This document shows, in pieces, positions 18,167-25,863 of a DNA stretch of 64,000 nt (its first letter is position 1; each line of letters starts with the position of its first letter). The DNA comes from CAKZLS01 sp963701445 (GTDB lineage: Bacteria > Pseudomonadota > Alphaproteobacteria > Rhodospirillales > Defluviicoccaceae). The DNA lies in NCBI GenBank assembly GCA_963701445.1, contig CAVPAM010000002.1:202068-266067 (forward strand). Direction: 5' to 3'. Made by a program: the position numbers and the translations under genes. The notes beneath the pieces are model-generated. The model saw only the letters and a program-made list of their open reading frames with translations. It was not told where the DNA came from and searched no databases.

Positions 18167-19462
18167 GTGACAATCGAAAAAAGGCACCCAGAGACGATCG
18201 TGCTGCACGAGGGATATCGGAATGATGAACCTACCGGCGCTGTCGCGGTCCCCATATACCAGACCACGTCCTATCAGTTTCAGCATACCCAACATGCCGA
18301 GAACCTGTTTGCCCTTAAAGAACTCGGAAACATCTATACCCGCATCATGAACCCGACTTGCGACGTGCTCGAAAAACGCATCGCGGCGCTCGAGGGCGGG
18401 GTCGCGGCGTTGGCGGTGGGATCGGGACAGGCCGCGTCGACATTCGCCGTCCTCAACCTCTGTCAAGCAGGTGATAACTTCGTTAGTTCAACGGACCTGT
18501 ACGGCGGCACCTGGAACCTCTTTGCGAACACGTTGAAGGGGCTTGGGATCGAAGTCCGGTTCGTGGATCCGGCCGATCCGGAAGCGTTCCGCAAGGCCAC
18601 CGACGAGCGCACCCGCTGCTATTACGCCGAGACCCTTCCCAATCCGAAGCTCAACGTATTTCCCATCAGCGAGGTCGCGGCCGTCGGCCGTGAACTTGGC
18701 ATTCCATTGATCGTCGACAATACCGCGGCGCCGGTGATCTGCCGACCGCTCGATCACGGCGCGGCCGTTGTCGTGTACTCCACCACGAAATACATTGGCG
18801 GCCATGGCACCTCGATCGGCGGCTTGATCGTCGATGGCGGAAACTTCGACTGGGAGGCGCACGCCGATCGCTTTCCCACCCTGAACACGCCGGATCCGAG
18901 CTACCACGGGGCCATCTGGACGGAAGCCGTCAAGCCGCTTGGACCGATCGCTTATATCATTCGGGCGCGGGTCATCTTGTTACGCGATATTGGCGCCGCC
19001 ATGAGCCCCTTCAACGCGTTCATGTTTATCCAAGGAATGGAAACCCTGCCGCTGCGGATGCGCGCCCATTGCGCGAATTCCGCCAAGGTGGCCCATTACC
19101 TCAAGGACCATCCAAAGGTGACGAAAGTCATTTTTCCGGGGCACCAGGATGGCGAACTGCGTCGCCGCGCCGACGCGTACCTGAAGGACGGGTGTTACGG
19201 AGCGTTGGTCGGCTTCGAACTCAAGGGAGAACGGGACGCGGGACGCCGTTTCATCAACTCCTTGAAAATGGTCTACCACGTGGCCAACATCGGTGACGCG
19301 CGAACGCTGGCCATTCATCCCGCGAGTACCACCCACTCGCAGTTGTCGCCTGAAGACCGCCTGGCCTCCGGCGTATCGGAAGGCTACGTTCGACTGTCCG
19401 TGGGTATCGAACACATTGACGATATTCTCGCGGATCTCCGTCAAGCGCTCGACGAGGCGTAA
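18167..19462 (+). CDS. metY: O-acetylhomoserine sulfhydrylase (aminocarboxypropyltransferase)
   Basis: This PLP enzyme makes homocysteine from O-acetylhomoserine and sulfide in direct-sulfurylation methionine synthesis. The 431-residue length is typical of MetY and longer than cystathionine gamma-synthases. Visible are the N-terminus PETIVLHEGY and YQTTSYQFQ, the motif NIYTRIMNPT, the PLP lysine in VVVYSTTKYIGGHGTSIGG (about residue 208) and the C-terminal HPASTTHSQL and VRLSVGIEHIDDI. The GTG start at 18167 follows a strong GGAAGGAG. hemB follows 6 bp after the stop. Confidence 0.92.
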   Translation: MTIEKRHPETIVLHEGYRNDEPTGAVAVPIYQTTSYQFQHTQHAENLFALKELGNIYTRIMNPTCDVLEKRIAALEGGVAALAVGSGQAASTFAVLNLCQAGDNFVSSTDLYGGTWNLFANTLKGLGIEVRFVDPADPEAFRKATDERTRCYYAETLPNPKLNVFPISEVAAVGRELGIPLIVDNTAAPVICRPLDHGAAVVVYSTTKYIGGHGTSIGGLIVDGGNFDWEAHADRFPTLNTPDPSYHGAIWTEAVKPLGPIAYIIRARVILLRDIGAAMSPFNAFMFIQGMETLPLRMRAHCANSAKVAHYLKDHPKVTKVIFPGHQDGELRRRADAYLKDGCYGALVGFELKGERDAGRRFINSLKMVYHVANIGDARTLAIHPASTTHSQLSPEDRLASGVSEGYVRLSVGIEHIDDILADLRQALDEA

Positions 19463-19467
19463 GCGGC

Positions 19468-20487
19468 GTGGCGCACCGACCTCCGCCTGCTTTCGGGCAT
19501 TTCCCGCGCACACGCATGCGGCGAAATCGCCGCACCCTGTGGTCGCGGCGGCTCGTGACGGAAAACCGGCTCTCGGTCGATGACCTGATCTGGCCGATTT
19601 TCGTGACCGAGGGCCGGGACCGGCGCGAACCCGTCCCGTCCATGCCCGGCGTGGAACGGCTCTCGATCGACGCCATGGTCAACGCGGTCAAGGACGCCGC
19701 GGCGCTCGGCATTCCGGCTGTCGCTGTGTTTCCCCATGTGGAACCCGGCTTCAAATCCCCCGACTGCGCCGAGGCCTTGAACCCCGACAATCTGGTCTGC
19801 CGCGCGGTCCGTGCCATCAAAGCCGCGAACCTGGAGATCGGCGTCATTTGCGATGTGGCTCTCGATCCGTTCAATAGTGACGGTCATGACGGTCTGGTTG
19901 CCGAGGGCCAGGTTCTGAACGACGAAACCCTGAGAATTCTGTGCGGTCAGGCCGTGGTACAGGCCGAGGCCGGTTGCGACGTGGTTGCTCCCTCGGACAT
20001 GATGGACGGCCGCGTTGGCGCCATCCGCGATGCCCTGGACGCGGCGGGTTTTCGCGACGTTCAGATCATGAGTTACGCCGCCAAGTACGCGTCGGCCTTC
20101 TATGGTCCGTTCCGCGACGCCGTCGGCTCGGCCGGCGCCCTCAAAGGCGATAAAAAGGCCTATCAGATGCATCCCGCCAACAGCGACGAGGCCCTGCGGG
20201 AAGTGGCCCTCGATATTCAGGAGGGCACCGACATGGTGATCGTCAAGCCTGGCCTAACCTATCTCGACGTTGTCAGTGGCGTGAAAACAACTTTCGGCAT
20301 ACCGACGTTCGCCTACCATGTCTCCGGCGAGTACTCCATGCTCGCGGCCGCGAGCCAAAACGGTTGGCTGGATTACGACCGAGCACTGATGGAATGCCTG
20401 CTCGCGTTCAAGCGAGCCGGCGCCGACGGCATCCTGACATACGCCGCCGTCGACGCGGCGCGCCTTCTCTCGGCGCATGATTTTTAG
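19468..20487 (+). CDS. hemB: Delta-aminolevulinic acid dehydratase (porphobilinogen synthase)
   Basis: HemB condenses two 5-aminolevulinate molecules to porphobilinogen in heme and B12 synthesis. The alphaproteobacterial N-terminus FPRTRMRRNRRTLWSRRLV is present, followed by LIWPIFVTEG. The two active-site lysines lie in SYAAKYASAFYGPFRDA and in DMVIVKPGLTYLDVV. The metal-binding region VICDVALDPFNSDGHDGLV lacks the three zinc cysteines of the zinc-dependent class, so it is probably the magnesium-type enzyme. Length is 339 residues from the GTG at 19468; an ATG at 19516 would cut off conserved residues. It is 6 bp from metY and probably co-transcribed. Confidence 0.94.
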   Translation: MAHRPPPAFGHFPRTRMRRNRRTLWSRRLVTENRLSVDDLIWPIFVTEGRDRREPVPSMPGVERLSIDAMVNAVKDAAALGIPAVAVFPHVEPGFKSPDCAEALNPDNLVCRAVRAIKAANLEIGVICDVALDPFNSDGHDGLVAEGQVLNDETLRILCGQAVVQAEAGCDVVAPSDMMDGRVGAIRDALDAAGFRDVQIMSYAAKYASAFYGPFRDAVGSAGALKGDKKAYQMHPANSDEALREVALDIQEGTDMVIVKPGLTYLDVVSGVKTTFGIPTFAYHVSGEYSMLAAASQNGWLDYDRALMECLLAFKRAGADGILTYAAVDAARLLSAHDF

Positions 20488-20539
20488 CTTTCAAACTCAA
20501 CCTCGCCGCCAAACTTCCAACGATGCGGAACTACCTCGG

Positions 20540-21190
20540 TTAGGCAAGTGCCAACGCGGACCGAATGACCGTATCGAACATCTCATGGGTCAAACGTCCC
20601 GTGTTCGTGTTCAGGCGGGAACAGTGATAACTATCGGCGAGGACGATGTTGTCGCGCAGGGTGTGGATTTCGCCGTGGCGGAAAGGCGTCCTCGACTTCG
20701 ATTCACCGAGGGCGGTCAAGACGGCGCCATGGGCGATGGTACCGAGGGCAAGAATGACTTTCAGCGACTTGAGGGTTCGGATCTCTTCCCTCAGAAACCG
20801 ATTGCACGTGCTGATTTCCATGCCTACCGGTCTATTTTTCGGCGGCACACAGCGAACGGCGTTGGTTATCCGACACCCGATCAGCGCCAAATCATCATCG
20901 CCTTCGGGGCTGTAAGAACCTTTCGAAAGTCCTCGATTTCCGAGGGTTCGATACAGAAGGTTGCCGGCGAAGTCACCGGTAAAAGGCCGACCGGTGCGGT
21001 TGGCGCCCCTGAGGCCAGGGGCAAGCCCGACAATCAGAAGTCGAGCGTCATCGTCTCCGAATGATGGAACTGGCGCATTATGCCAGTCTGGAAAGTGATT
21101 GCGGTTCGTGGTCCGAAATGCCTGGAGTCTCGGGCAGAGAGCACAATCGTCACCCGGGGCCGTGGCGTCTCCGGCGCATCGCCCCAACAC
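20540..21190 (-). CDS. Family 4/5-type uracil-DNA glycosylase
   Basis: This enzyme excises uracil (and, in family 5, other deaminated bases) from DNA. The 216-residue product shows the Fe-S family layout: an N-terminal CALCPRL pair, motif 1 LIVGLAPGLRGANRTGRPFTGD (residues 50-72), and additional cysteines in RCVPPKN and TCNRFL that complete four ligands. The C-terminal motif is SYHCSRLNTN in place of the common HPS. GLAP rather than GEAPG at motif 1 points to family 5 (UdgB). The start (GTG, 21190) is one base past the NYN gene stop, so the two are a transcription unit. Confidence 0.82.
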   Translation of the reverse strand: MLGRCAGDATAPGDDCALCPRLQAFRTTNRNHFPDWHNAPVPSFGDDDARLLIVGLAPGLRGANRTGRPFTGDFAGNLLYRTLGNRGLSKGSYSPEGDDDLALIGCRITNAVRCVPPKNRPVGMEISTCNRFLREEIRTLKSLKVILALGTIAHGAVLTALGESKSRTPFRHGEIHTLRDNIVLADSYHCSRLNTNTGRLTHEMFDTVIRSALALA

Positions 21191-21191
21191 C

Positions 21192-21797
21192 TCACGCCTC
21201 TTCCATCATGTCCGCCGGCGTGGACGGTTGCGAATACGCGCTTTCCTGACGGTCATCCCGGCCATGACTGGCGCGAGCGATACTCGGGCGCAAATCCTGC
21301 AGCTCGATGAAAACATCCGCTTGGCGGCGCAATTCGTCGGCGACCATCGGCGGCTGAGAACGCACCGTGCTCACGACCGTGACACGAGTCCCCTTGCGTT
21401 GAACGGCCTCGACCAATCGTCGGAAATCACCGTCACCGGAAAACAGCACGATATGATCGAGGTGTTCAGCCATTTCCATCACGTCGATGGCCAGTTCGAT
21501 ATCCATGTTTCCCTTGATTTTCCGACGACCGGACGCGTCCGTAAACTCCTTCGTCGGTTTGGTCACCATGGAATAGCCGTTATAGTCCAGCCAATCGATC
21601 AACGGACGTATGGGGGAATATTCCTGATCTTCAACCAACGCCGTGTAATAGAATGCGCGAATCAAACGTCCCTTTTCCGCAAAAAGATCAAGTAGCCTTT
21701 TGTAATCTATATCAAAGCTCAACGCTCTTGCCGCTGCATACAGGTTGGATCCGTCAATAAACAACCCTATTCTCTCTTGTGGATAAAACACCATCAT
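21192..21797 (-). CDS. NYN-domain (LabA/DUF88) protein
   Basis: A 201-residue PIN-like NYN domain protein, a fold of predicted metal-dependent ribonucleases. The acidic active-site motifs are intact: GLFIDGSNLYAAA (residues 10-22), KGNMDIELAIDVMEMAE (about 93-109) and IVLFSGDGDFRRLVEAV (about 116-132). The last 30 residues are low-complexity and probably disordered. It overlaps a UDG gene almost directly downstream. The substrate is unknown; similarity to LabA/MARF1-like domains allows RNA cleavage, but no activity can be read from sequence. Confidence 0.85.
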   Translation of the reverse strand: MMVFYPQERIGLFIDGSNLYAAARALSFDIDYKRLLDLFAEKGRLIRAFYYTALVEDQEYSPIRPLIDWLDYNGYSMVTKPTKEFTDASGRRKIKGNMDIELAIDVMEMAEHLDHIVLFSGDGDFRRLVEAVQRKGTRVTVVSTVRSQPPMVADELRRQADVFIELQDLRPSIARASHGRDDRQESAYSQPSTPADMMEEA

Positions 21798-21963
21798 AAA
21801 TATTCCTTTTAATATCTATTCCGTTATAGCCTAGCTCAAATCTTCCTACGCTGATCTCGCATCTTGAAATTTTCGGTTGCCTCTGCTCTCGACAGAACGC
21901 TTCATTATACATAATTAAGTTGAGGTGTAGATCGCCGCAAGGGCGAAAACGAGGGCGAAGCGC

Positions 21964-22461
21964 GTGATTATGATCGGTATCGGAGCAAATCTCGACAGCC
22001 GCGAGTGGGGACCGCCCGTGAAAACCTGTACAGCGGCGCTTGAGACTCTTAATGCCATGGACGTAACTGTCGTCAGGCGGTCTCGTTGGTATCGAAGTGC
22101 CCCTGTTCCGTTATCCGAGCAACCGGCTTTCGTTAATGGCGTTCTTCAAGTGACAACTAATTACGATTCCAAGACGTTGCTTCGTGTTTTGCACGCCGTG
22201 GAGGCGAAGTTTGGACGTACGCGCGGAGTGACCAATGAAGCGCGCGTGCTGGATTTAGATTTGCTGATTTACAATAACGAACTACGGGACATTCCTTCGG
22301 AGATGCGATTGCCTCACCCACGGATGCACGAACGGGCTTTCGTGCTCAAGCCATTTGTGGAATTGGCACCTCACTGGACTCATCCCGTCCTCGGCATGAG
22401 CGCCTCCGAGTTGCTTGCTCGACTGCCGTCGAGCCAAATCGCCGAACCTATCGAGGCTTAG
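21964..22461 (+). CDS. folK: 2-amino-4-hydroxy-6-hydroxymethyldihydropteridine pyrophosphokinase
   Basis: FolK transfers pyrophosphate from ATP to the pterin precursor of folate. The family motifs are IGIGANLDSREWGPP (N-terminal pterin site), SRWYRSAPVPLSEQPAFVNGV, GRTRGVTNEARVLDLDLL (the catalytic loop with R-x-LDLDLL) and LPHPRMHERAFVLKPFVEL. Length of about 165 residues is normal. Starts are GTG 21964 or ATG 21970, two codons apart. It is followed by rsh after about 200 bp; the rpoZ gene normally found between them is not present. Confidence 0.93.
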   Translation: MIMIGIGANLDSREWGPPVKTCTAALETLNAMDVTVVRRSRWYRSAPVPLSEQPAFVNGVLQVTTNYDSKTLLRVLHAVEAKFGRTRGVTNEARVLDLDLLIYNNELRDIPSEMRLPHPRMHERAFVLKPFVELAPHWTHPVLGMSASELLARLPSSQIAEPIEA

Positions 22462-22659
22462 ACGCCAAAACCGAACGGATCGCAATTAGGAATAATAACT
22501 GTGAATCAAATTAGCCAATCCACGATAGAATGCATTCAGAACAATAACTGAGACGAATTGAGAAGTATTTTTGATAGTATTTTTCTTGATGCAATGGCTG
22601 AAAACTTCCGGAACATGCTACTTAGTTGGACTTACCGATAATCGGCATAGAGATCGTCA

Positions 22660-24813
22660 ATGATCCGTCAGTTTGAACTCGTTGAAAGAGTGAAAGCGTA
22701 CGACGCAAACGCGAACGAGGAGGCGCTCAATCGCGGTTATGTGTTTGCGATGAAGGCTCATGGGGCGCAGAAGCGGGCGTCCGGCGATCCGTATTTTTCG
22801 CACCCGCTGGAAGTCGCCGGCATACTGACGCACTATCGCCTGGACACGGCGGCGATCATCACCGCCCTACTCCACGATACCATTGAAGATACATCCGCGA
22901 CGCTGGATGAAGTCCGGAGCCATTTTGGCGACGAGGTCGCGCGGCTGGTGGACGGGGTTACCAAGTTAAACCGCATCGAATTGCAGTCCGAACATTCGAA
23001 GCAAGCAGAGAATTTCCGCAAGCTGGTCGTCGCGATGTCGGAGGACATTCGCGTACTGCTCGTTAAACTCGCGGATCGTCTGCACAACATGAGAACGTTG
23101 AAACATATACCGGACCCCGCGAAAAGACGCCGAATTGCCCACGAGACCATGGATATTTACGTTCCCCTGGCGGAACGCATCGGCATGCAGGAAATGAAAA
23201 GCGAGTTGGAGGATCTCGCTTTCGCGGAAATCAATCCGCACGCCCGGGATTCGATCGTTGCGCGACTGAAATTTCTTCGCGACCGCGGTGGCGGACTGGT
23301 TCCGCGTATCGTGGAGAAGATACAGCAAACCCTGGCGGACGCGGGGCTGAGCGCGGAAGTTATTGGTCGCGAGAAAACGCCGTACTCCATTTGGCGGAAA
23401 ATGCAGCGCAATGACGTGGGCTTCGAGCAACTCTGCGACATCATGGCCTTCCGGGTGATCGTTGGAAGCGTGGAGGACTGCTACCGGACCCTTGGTATCG
23501 TTCACAGTGCCTATCCGGTGGTTCCAGGCCGCTTCAAGGATTACATTTCCACCGCGAAACCGAATGGTTATCGATCAATACACACGGCGGTCCTGGGTCC
23601 GGAAAATCAGCGGATAGAAATTCAAATACGGACCCTGAAAATGCACGAAGTGGCCGAATACGGTGTCGCCGCGCATTGGCTGTATAAACAGGGAGTTGGC
23701 AACACCGATGGCCGTCAGTATCGCTGGCTGAGGGAACTTCTCGAAATCCTCGAGCACGAGGCGGAGCCGGAGGAATTTCTTGAGCATACCAAACTGGAAA
23801 TGTTTCAAGACGAGGTGTTCTGCTTCACCCCTAAGGGAGATCTGATCAATCTGCCGTCGGGGGCCACCCCCGTCGATTTGGCCTATGCCGTCCATTCCGC
23901 GATCGGAGACCGCTGTGTTGGCGCGAAAATAAACGGACGACTGATGCCTCTGCGGACAAAACTGCAGAACGGCGATCAGGTGGAAATCATCACGTCGAAG
24001 GCACAGACTCCCTCGCCGACCTGGGAACGCTTCGTCGTCACCGGAAAAGCAAGGGCTCGGATTCGGCGATACATCCGAACGAGGGAGCGTGAGCAGTACC
24101 TCAAGTTGGGACGCTCCATCCTGGAACGGGCGTTCCGTGACGAGGGGTACGAGTTCTACGACAAGGCCTTGGAGGGGGTTCTGAAAAACTTCAAACAGGG
24201 AACGGTGAACGATCTGTGTGCTCAGGTGGGGGCCGGGCATATCACGGGACGCCAGGTTATCGAGACCGTTTTTCCCGGAACAAAAAAAAGAAAATTGAGC
24301 CTTTACGAGAGGATGGTCCCGCTTGCGCGTAGCCGCGCGAAGAAACTGGCAAGCAAAAACGCGGCGGTCCCGATCAAGGGACTGATCCCGGGAATGGCGG
24401 TTCATTTCGCCGGTTGCTGCCACCCGCTTCCAGGAGATCGGATTGTCGGGGTGGTTACAACCGGCAAAGGGGTAACCATTCACACAATCGACTGCGAAGG
24501 ACTGGAGGCTTTTGCCGACTCACCGGAACGCTGGATCGATGTGTCTTGGGAGGTTGACGACGAAGCCCCCGCTGGTCATGTGGGCCGGATTCAACTATCC
24601 GTCATCAACGAACCTGGCAGCTTGGGTAGTCTTACCACCGTCATAGCGAAGAACACCGGTAACATCACCAACCTGAAAATAACAAACAGAACATCTGAAT
24701 TCTTCGATATGCTTATCGACATCGAAGTCCGTGACGTAAAGCATCTCACCAACATTATTGCAGCCCTAAGAGCAACCCCTTCCGTTAATTCCATAGAGCG
24801 AGCCAGGACGTAA
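22660..24813 (+). CDS. rsh: (p)ppGpp synthetase/hydrolase Rsh (RelA/SpoT)
   Basis: A 717-residue long RSH protein controlling the stringent response. The N-terminal hydrolase HD domain keeps its metal ligands (FSHPLEVAGIL, ALLHDTIEDT, RLHNMRTL), so hydrolysis should be active. The synthetase domain follows (KDYISTAKPNGYRSIHTAV, residues 285-305, and EIQIRT). Then come a TGS domain (FTPKGDLINLPSGATPVDLAY, about 388-408) and a C-terminal ACT domain (about 640-715). Alphaproteobacteria usually have one bifunctional Rsh. The flanks are folK upstream and recO downstream, with no pdxJ, acpS, lepB, rnc or era between. Confidence 0.94.
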   Translation: MIRQFELVERVKAYDANANEEALNRGYVFAMKAHGAQKRASGDPYFSHPLEVAGILTHYRLDTAAIITALLHDTIEDTSATLDEVRSHFGDEVARLVDGVTKLNRIELQSEHSKQAENFRKLVVAMSEDIRVLLVKLADRLHNMRTLKHIPDPAKRRRIAHETMDIYVPLAERIGMQEMKSELEDLAFAEINPHARDSIVARLKFLRDRGGGLVPRIVEKIQQTLADAGLSAEVIGREKTPYSIWRKMQRNDVGFEQLCDIMAFRVIVGSVEDCYRTLGIVHSAYPVVPGRFKDYISTAKPNGYRSIHTAVLGPENQRIEIQIRTLKMHEVAEYGVAAHWLYKQGVGNTDGRQYRWLRELLEILEHEAEPEEFLEHTKLEMFQDEVFCFTPKGDLINLPSGATPVDLAYAVHSAIGDRCVGAKINGRLMPLRTKLQNGDQVEIITSKAQTPSPTWERFVVTGKARARIRRYIRTREREQYLKLGRSILERAFRDEGYEFYDKALEGVLKNFKQGTVNDLCAQVGAGHITGRQVIETVFPGTKKRKLSLYERMVPLARSRAKKLASKNAAVPIKGLIPGMAVHFAGCCHPLPGDRIVGVVTTGKGVTIHTIDCEGLEAFADSPERWIDVSWEVDDEAPAGHVGRIQLSVINEPGSLGSLTTVIAKNTGNITNLKITNRTSEFFDMLIDIEVRDVKHLTNIIAALRATPSVNSIERART

Positions 24814-25022
24814 CTTGGCGCTTTAACCTTCTCACGCTGCATATTTATGCTGTGAAAAGAAGGGTACCGTGGCTTGAACGGCATCAGCGTAATTGCTTAT
24901 CTGGTTGAACCCAGTCACCTCCACGAGCCGAGGAACATGAGCCGAGCGGATAGCTGTCGTGTTAGCGGCACTGTCGTGCTTGCTTGGTGTGCTCTCGGCT
25001 GTTTCTCGATTATATTTCAACG

Positions 25023-25742
25023 ATGGAATGGATCGATGACGGGGTTGTTGTGTCTGTCCGTCGGCACGGGGAGGGCTCGCTGCGTGTCTCTCTGTTGACG
25101 CGCGAGCACGGTCGCCATTCCGGGTTGGTTCGCGGAGGGGCCAAGGGGGCGACGCGGGGGGTCCTGGAGCTTGGAAATATCGTCAGGGCGCGATGGCGGG
25201 CGCGTCTCGCCGAGCACTTGGGGATCATGACGTGCGAGCTGACGGGGGCCGTTTCGGCTCTCCATATCGGCGATCCTAGGCGGCTGGCCTGCCTCGTGGC
25301 CGTTTGCGCGGTGACGGAATCCGCGCTTCCCGAGCGCGAACCTCACCTCGGCGTGTTCGAGGGGCTGGCCGCTCTTCTGGCGGTTCTCGACGCCGACGCG
25401 GCATGGGGATCGGCTTATGTCCGGTGGGAGTCCGATTTACTCCGGGACCTCGGATTTGGCCTCGATCTGAGTCAATGCGCGGTGACCGGTGACAGGGGTC
25501 GGCTTCACTATGTCTCTCCGCGAACGGGACGGGCCGTATCGGAAGCCGCCGCCGGCGAGTATCGGAACCGGTTGCTCAGGCTGCCATCCTTCCTCCTCGA
25601 CGATGGCGCGACCGGCGGCTTCGAAGAGATCGGACAAGCGCTCGCGCTGACAGGCTATTTTCTCGAACGCCACGTCTACCGCCCCTACAACCGAAGCCTC
25701 CCCGAGGCCCGGATTCGATTGGCGGACCTCTTCCGCGAGTAA
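25023..25742 (+). CDS. recO: DNA repair protein RecO
   Basis: RecO works with RecF and RecR to load RecA on gapped DNA. The 239-residue product begins MEWIDDGVVVSVRRHGEGSL, the OB-fold N-terminus of the family, and continues with LLTREHGRHSGLVRGGAK. The alpha-helical C-terminal part includes YVRWESDLLRDLGFGLDLS and CAVTG, the degenerate zinc-finger region. I chose the ATG at 25023; an upstream in-frame start at 24984 adds residues with no family match. parC follows 121 bp downstream. A perfect inverted repeat begins at the stop codon. Confidence 0.9.
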   Translation: MEWIDDGVVVSVRRHGEGSLRVSLLTREHGRHSGLVRGGAKGATRGVLELGNIVRARWRARLAEHLGIMTCELTGAVSALHIGDPRRLACLVAVCAVTESALPEREPHLGVFEGLAALLAVLDADAAWGSAYVRWESDLLRDLGFGLDLSQCAVTGDRGRLHYVSPRTGRAVSEAAAGEYRNRLLRLPSFLLDDGATGGFEEIGQALALTGYFLERHVYRPYNRSLPEARIRLADLFRE

Positions 25743-25776
25743 TACCAACGAGTCCCTGATCAGTGCTCGTTGGTAT
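25742..25776. repeat. Perfect 11-bp inverted repeat at the recO stop codon
   Basis: ATACCAACGAG (25742-25752) and CTCGTTGGTAT (25766-25776) pair perfectly around a 13-base loop that itself contains TGATCA. No T-run follows on either strand, so it is not a classical terminator, although it may still stop transcription or protect the transcript end. The flanking string TAATACCA also occurs directly after mucR (3918-3925). Confidence 0.8.
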
Positions 25777-25863
25777 AAGGCGCCACGGCTCCGTTCAGCG
25801 TGATTGACGTAACATTGGCACGAGCTACCATATGTGGTATCTGGGACGCTGAATTAGCTGGGA

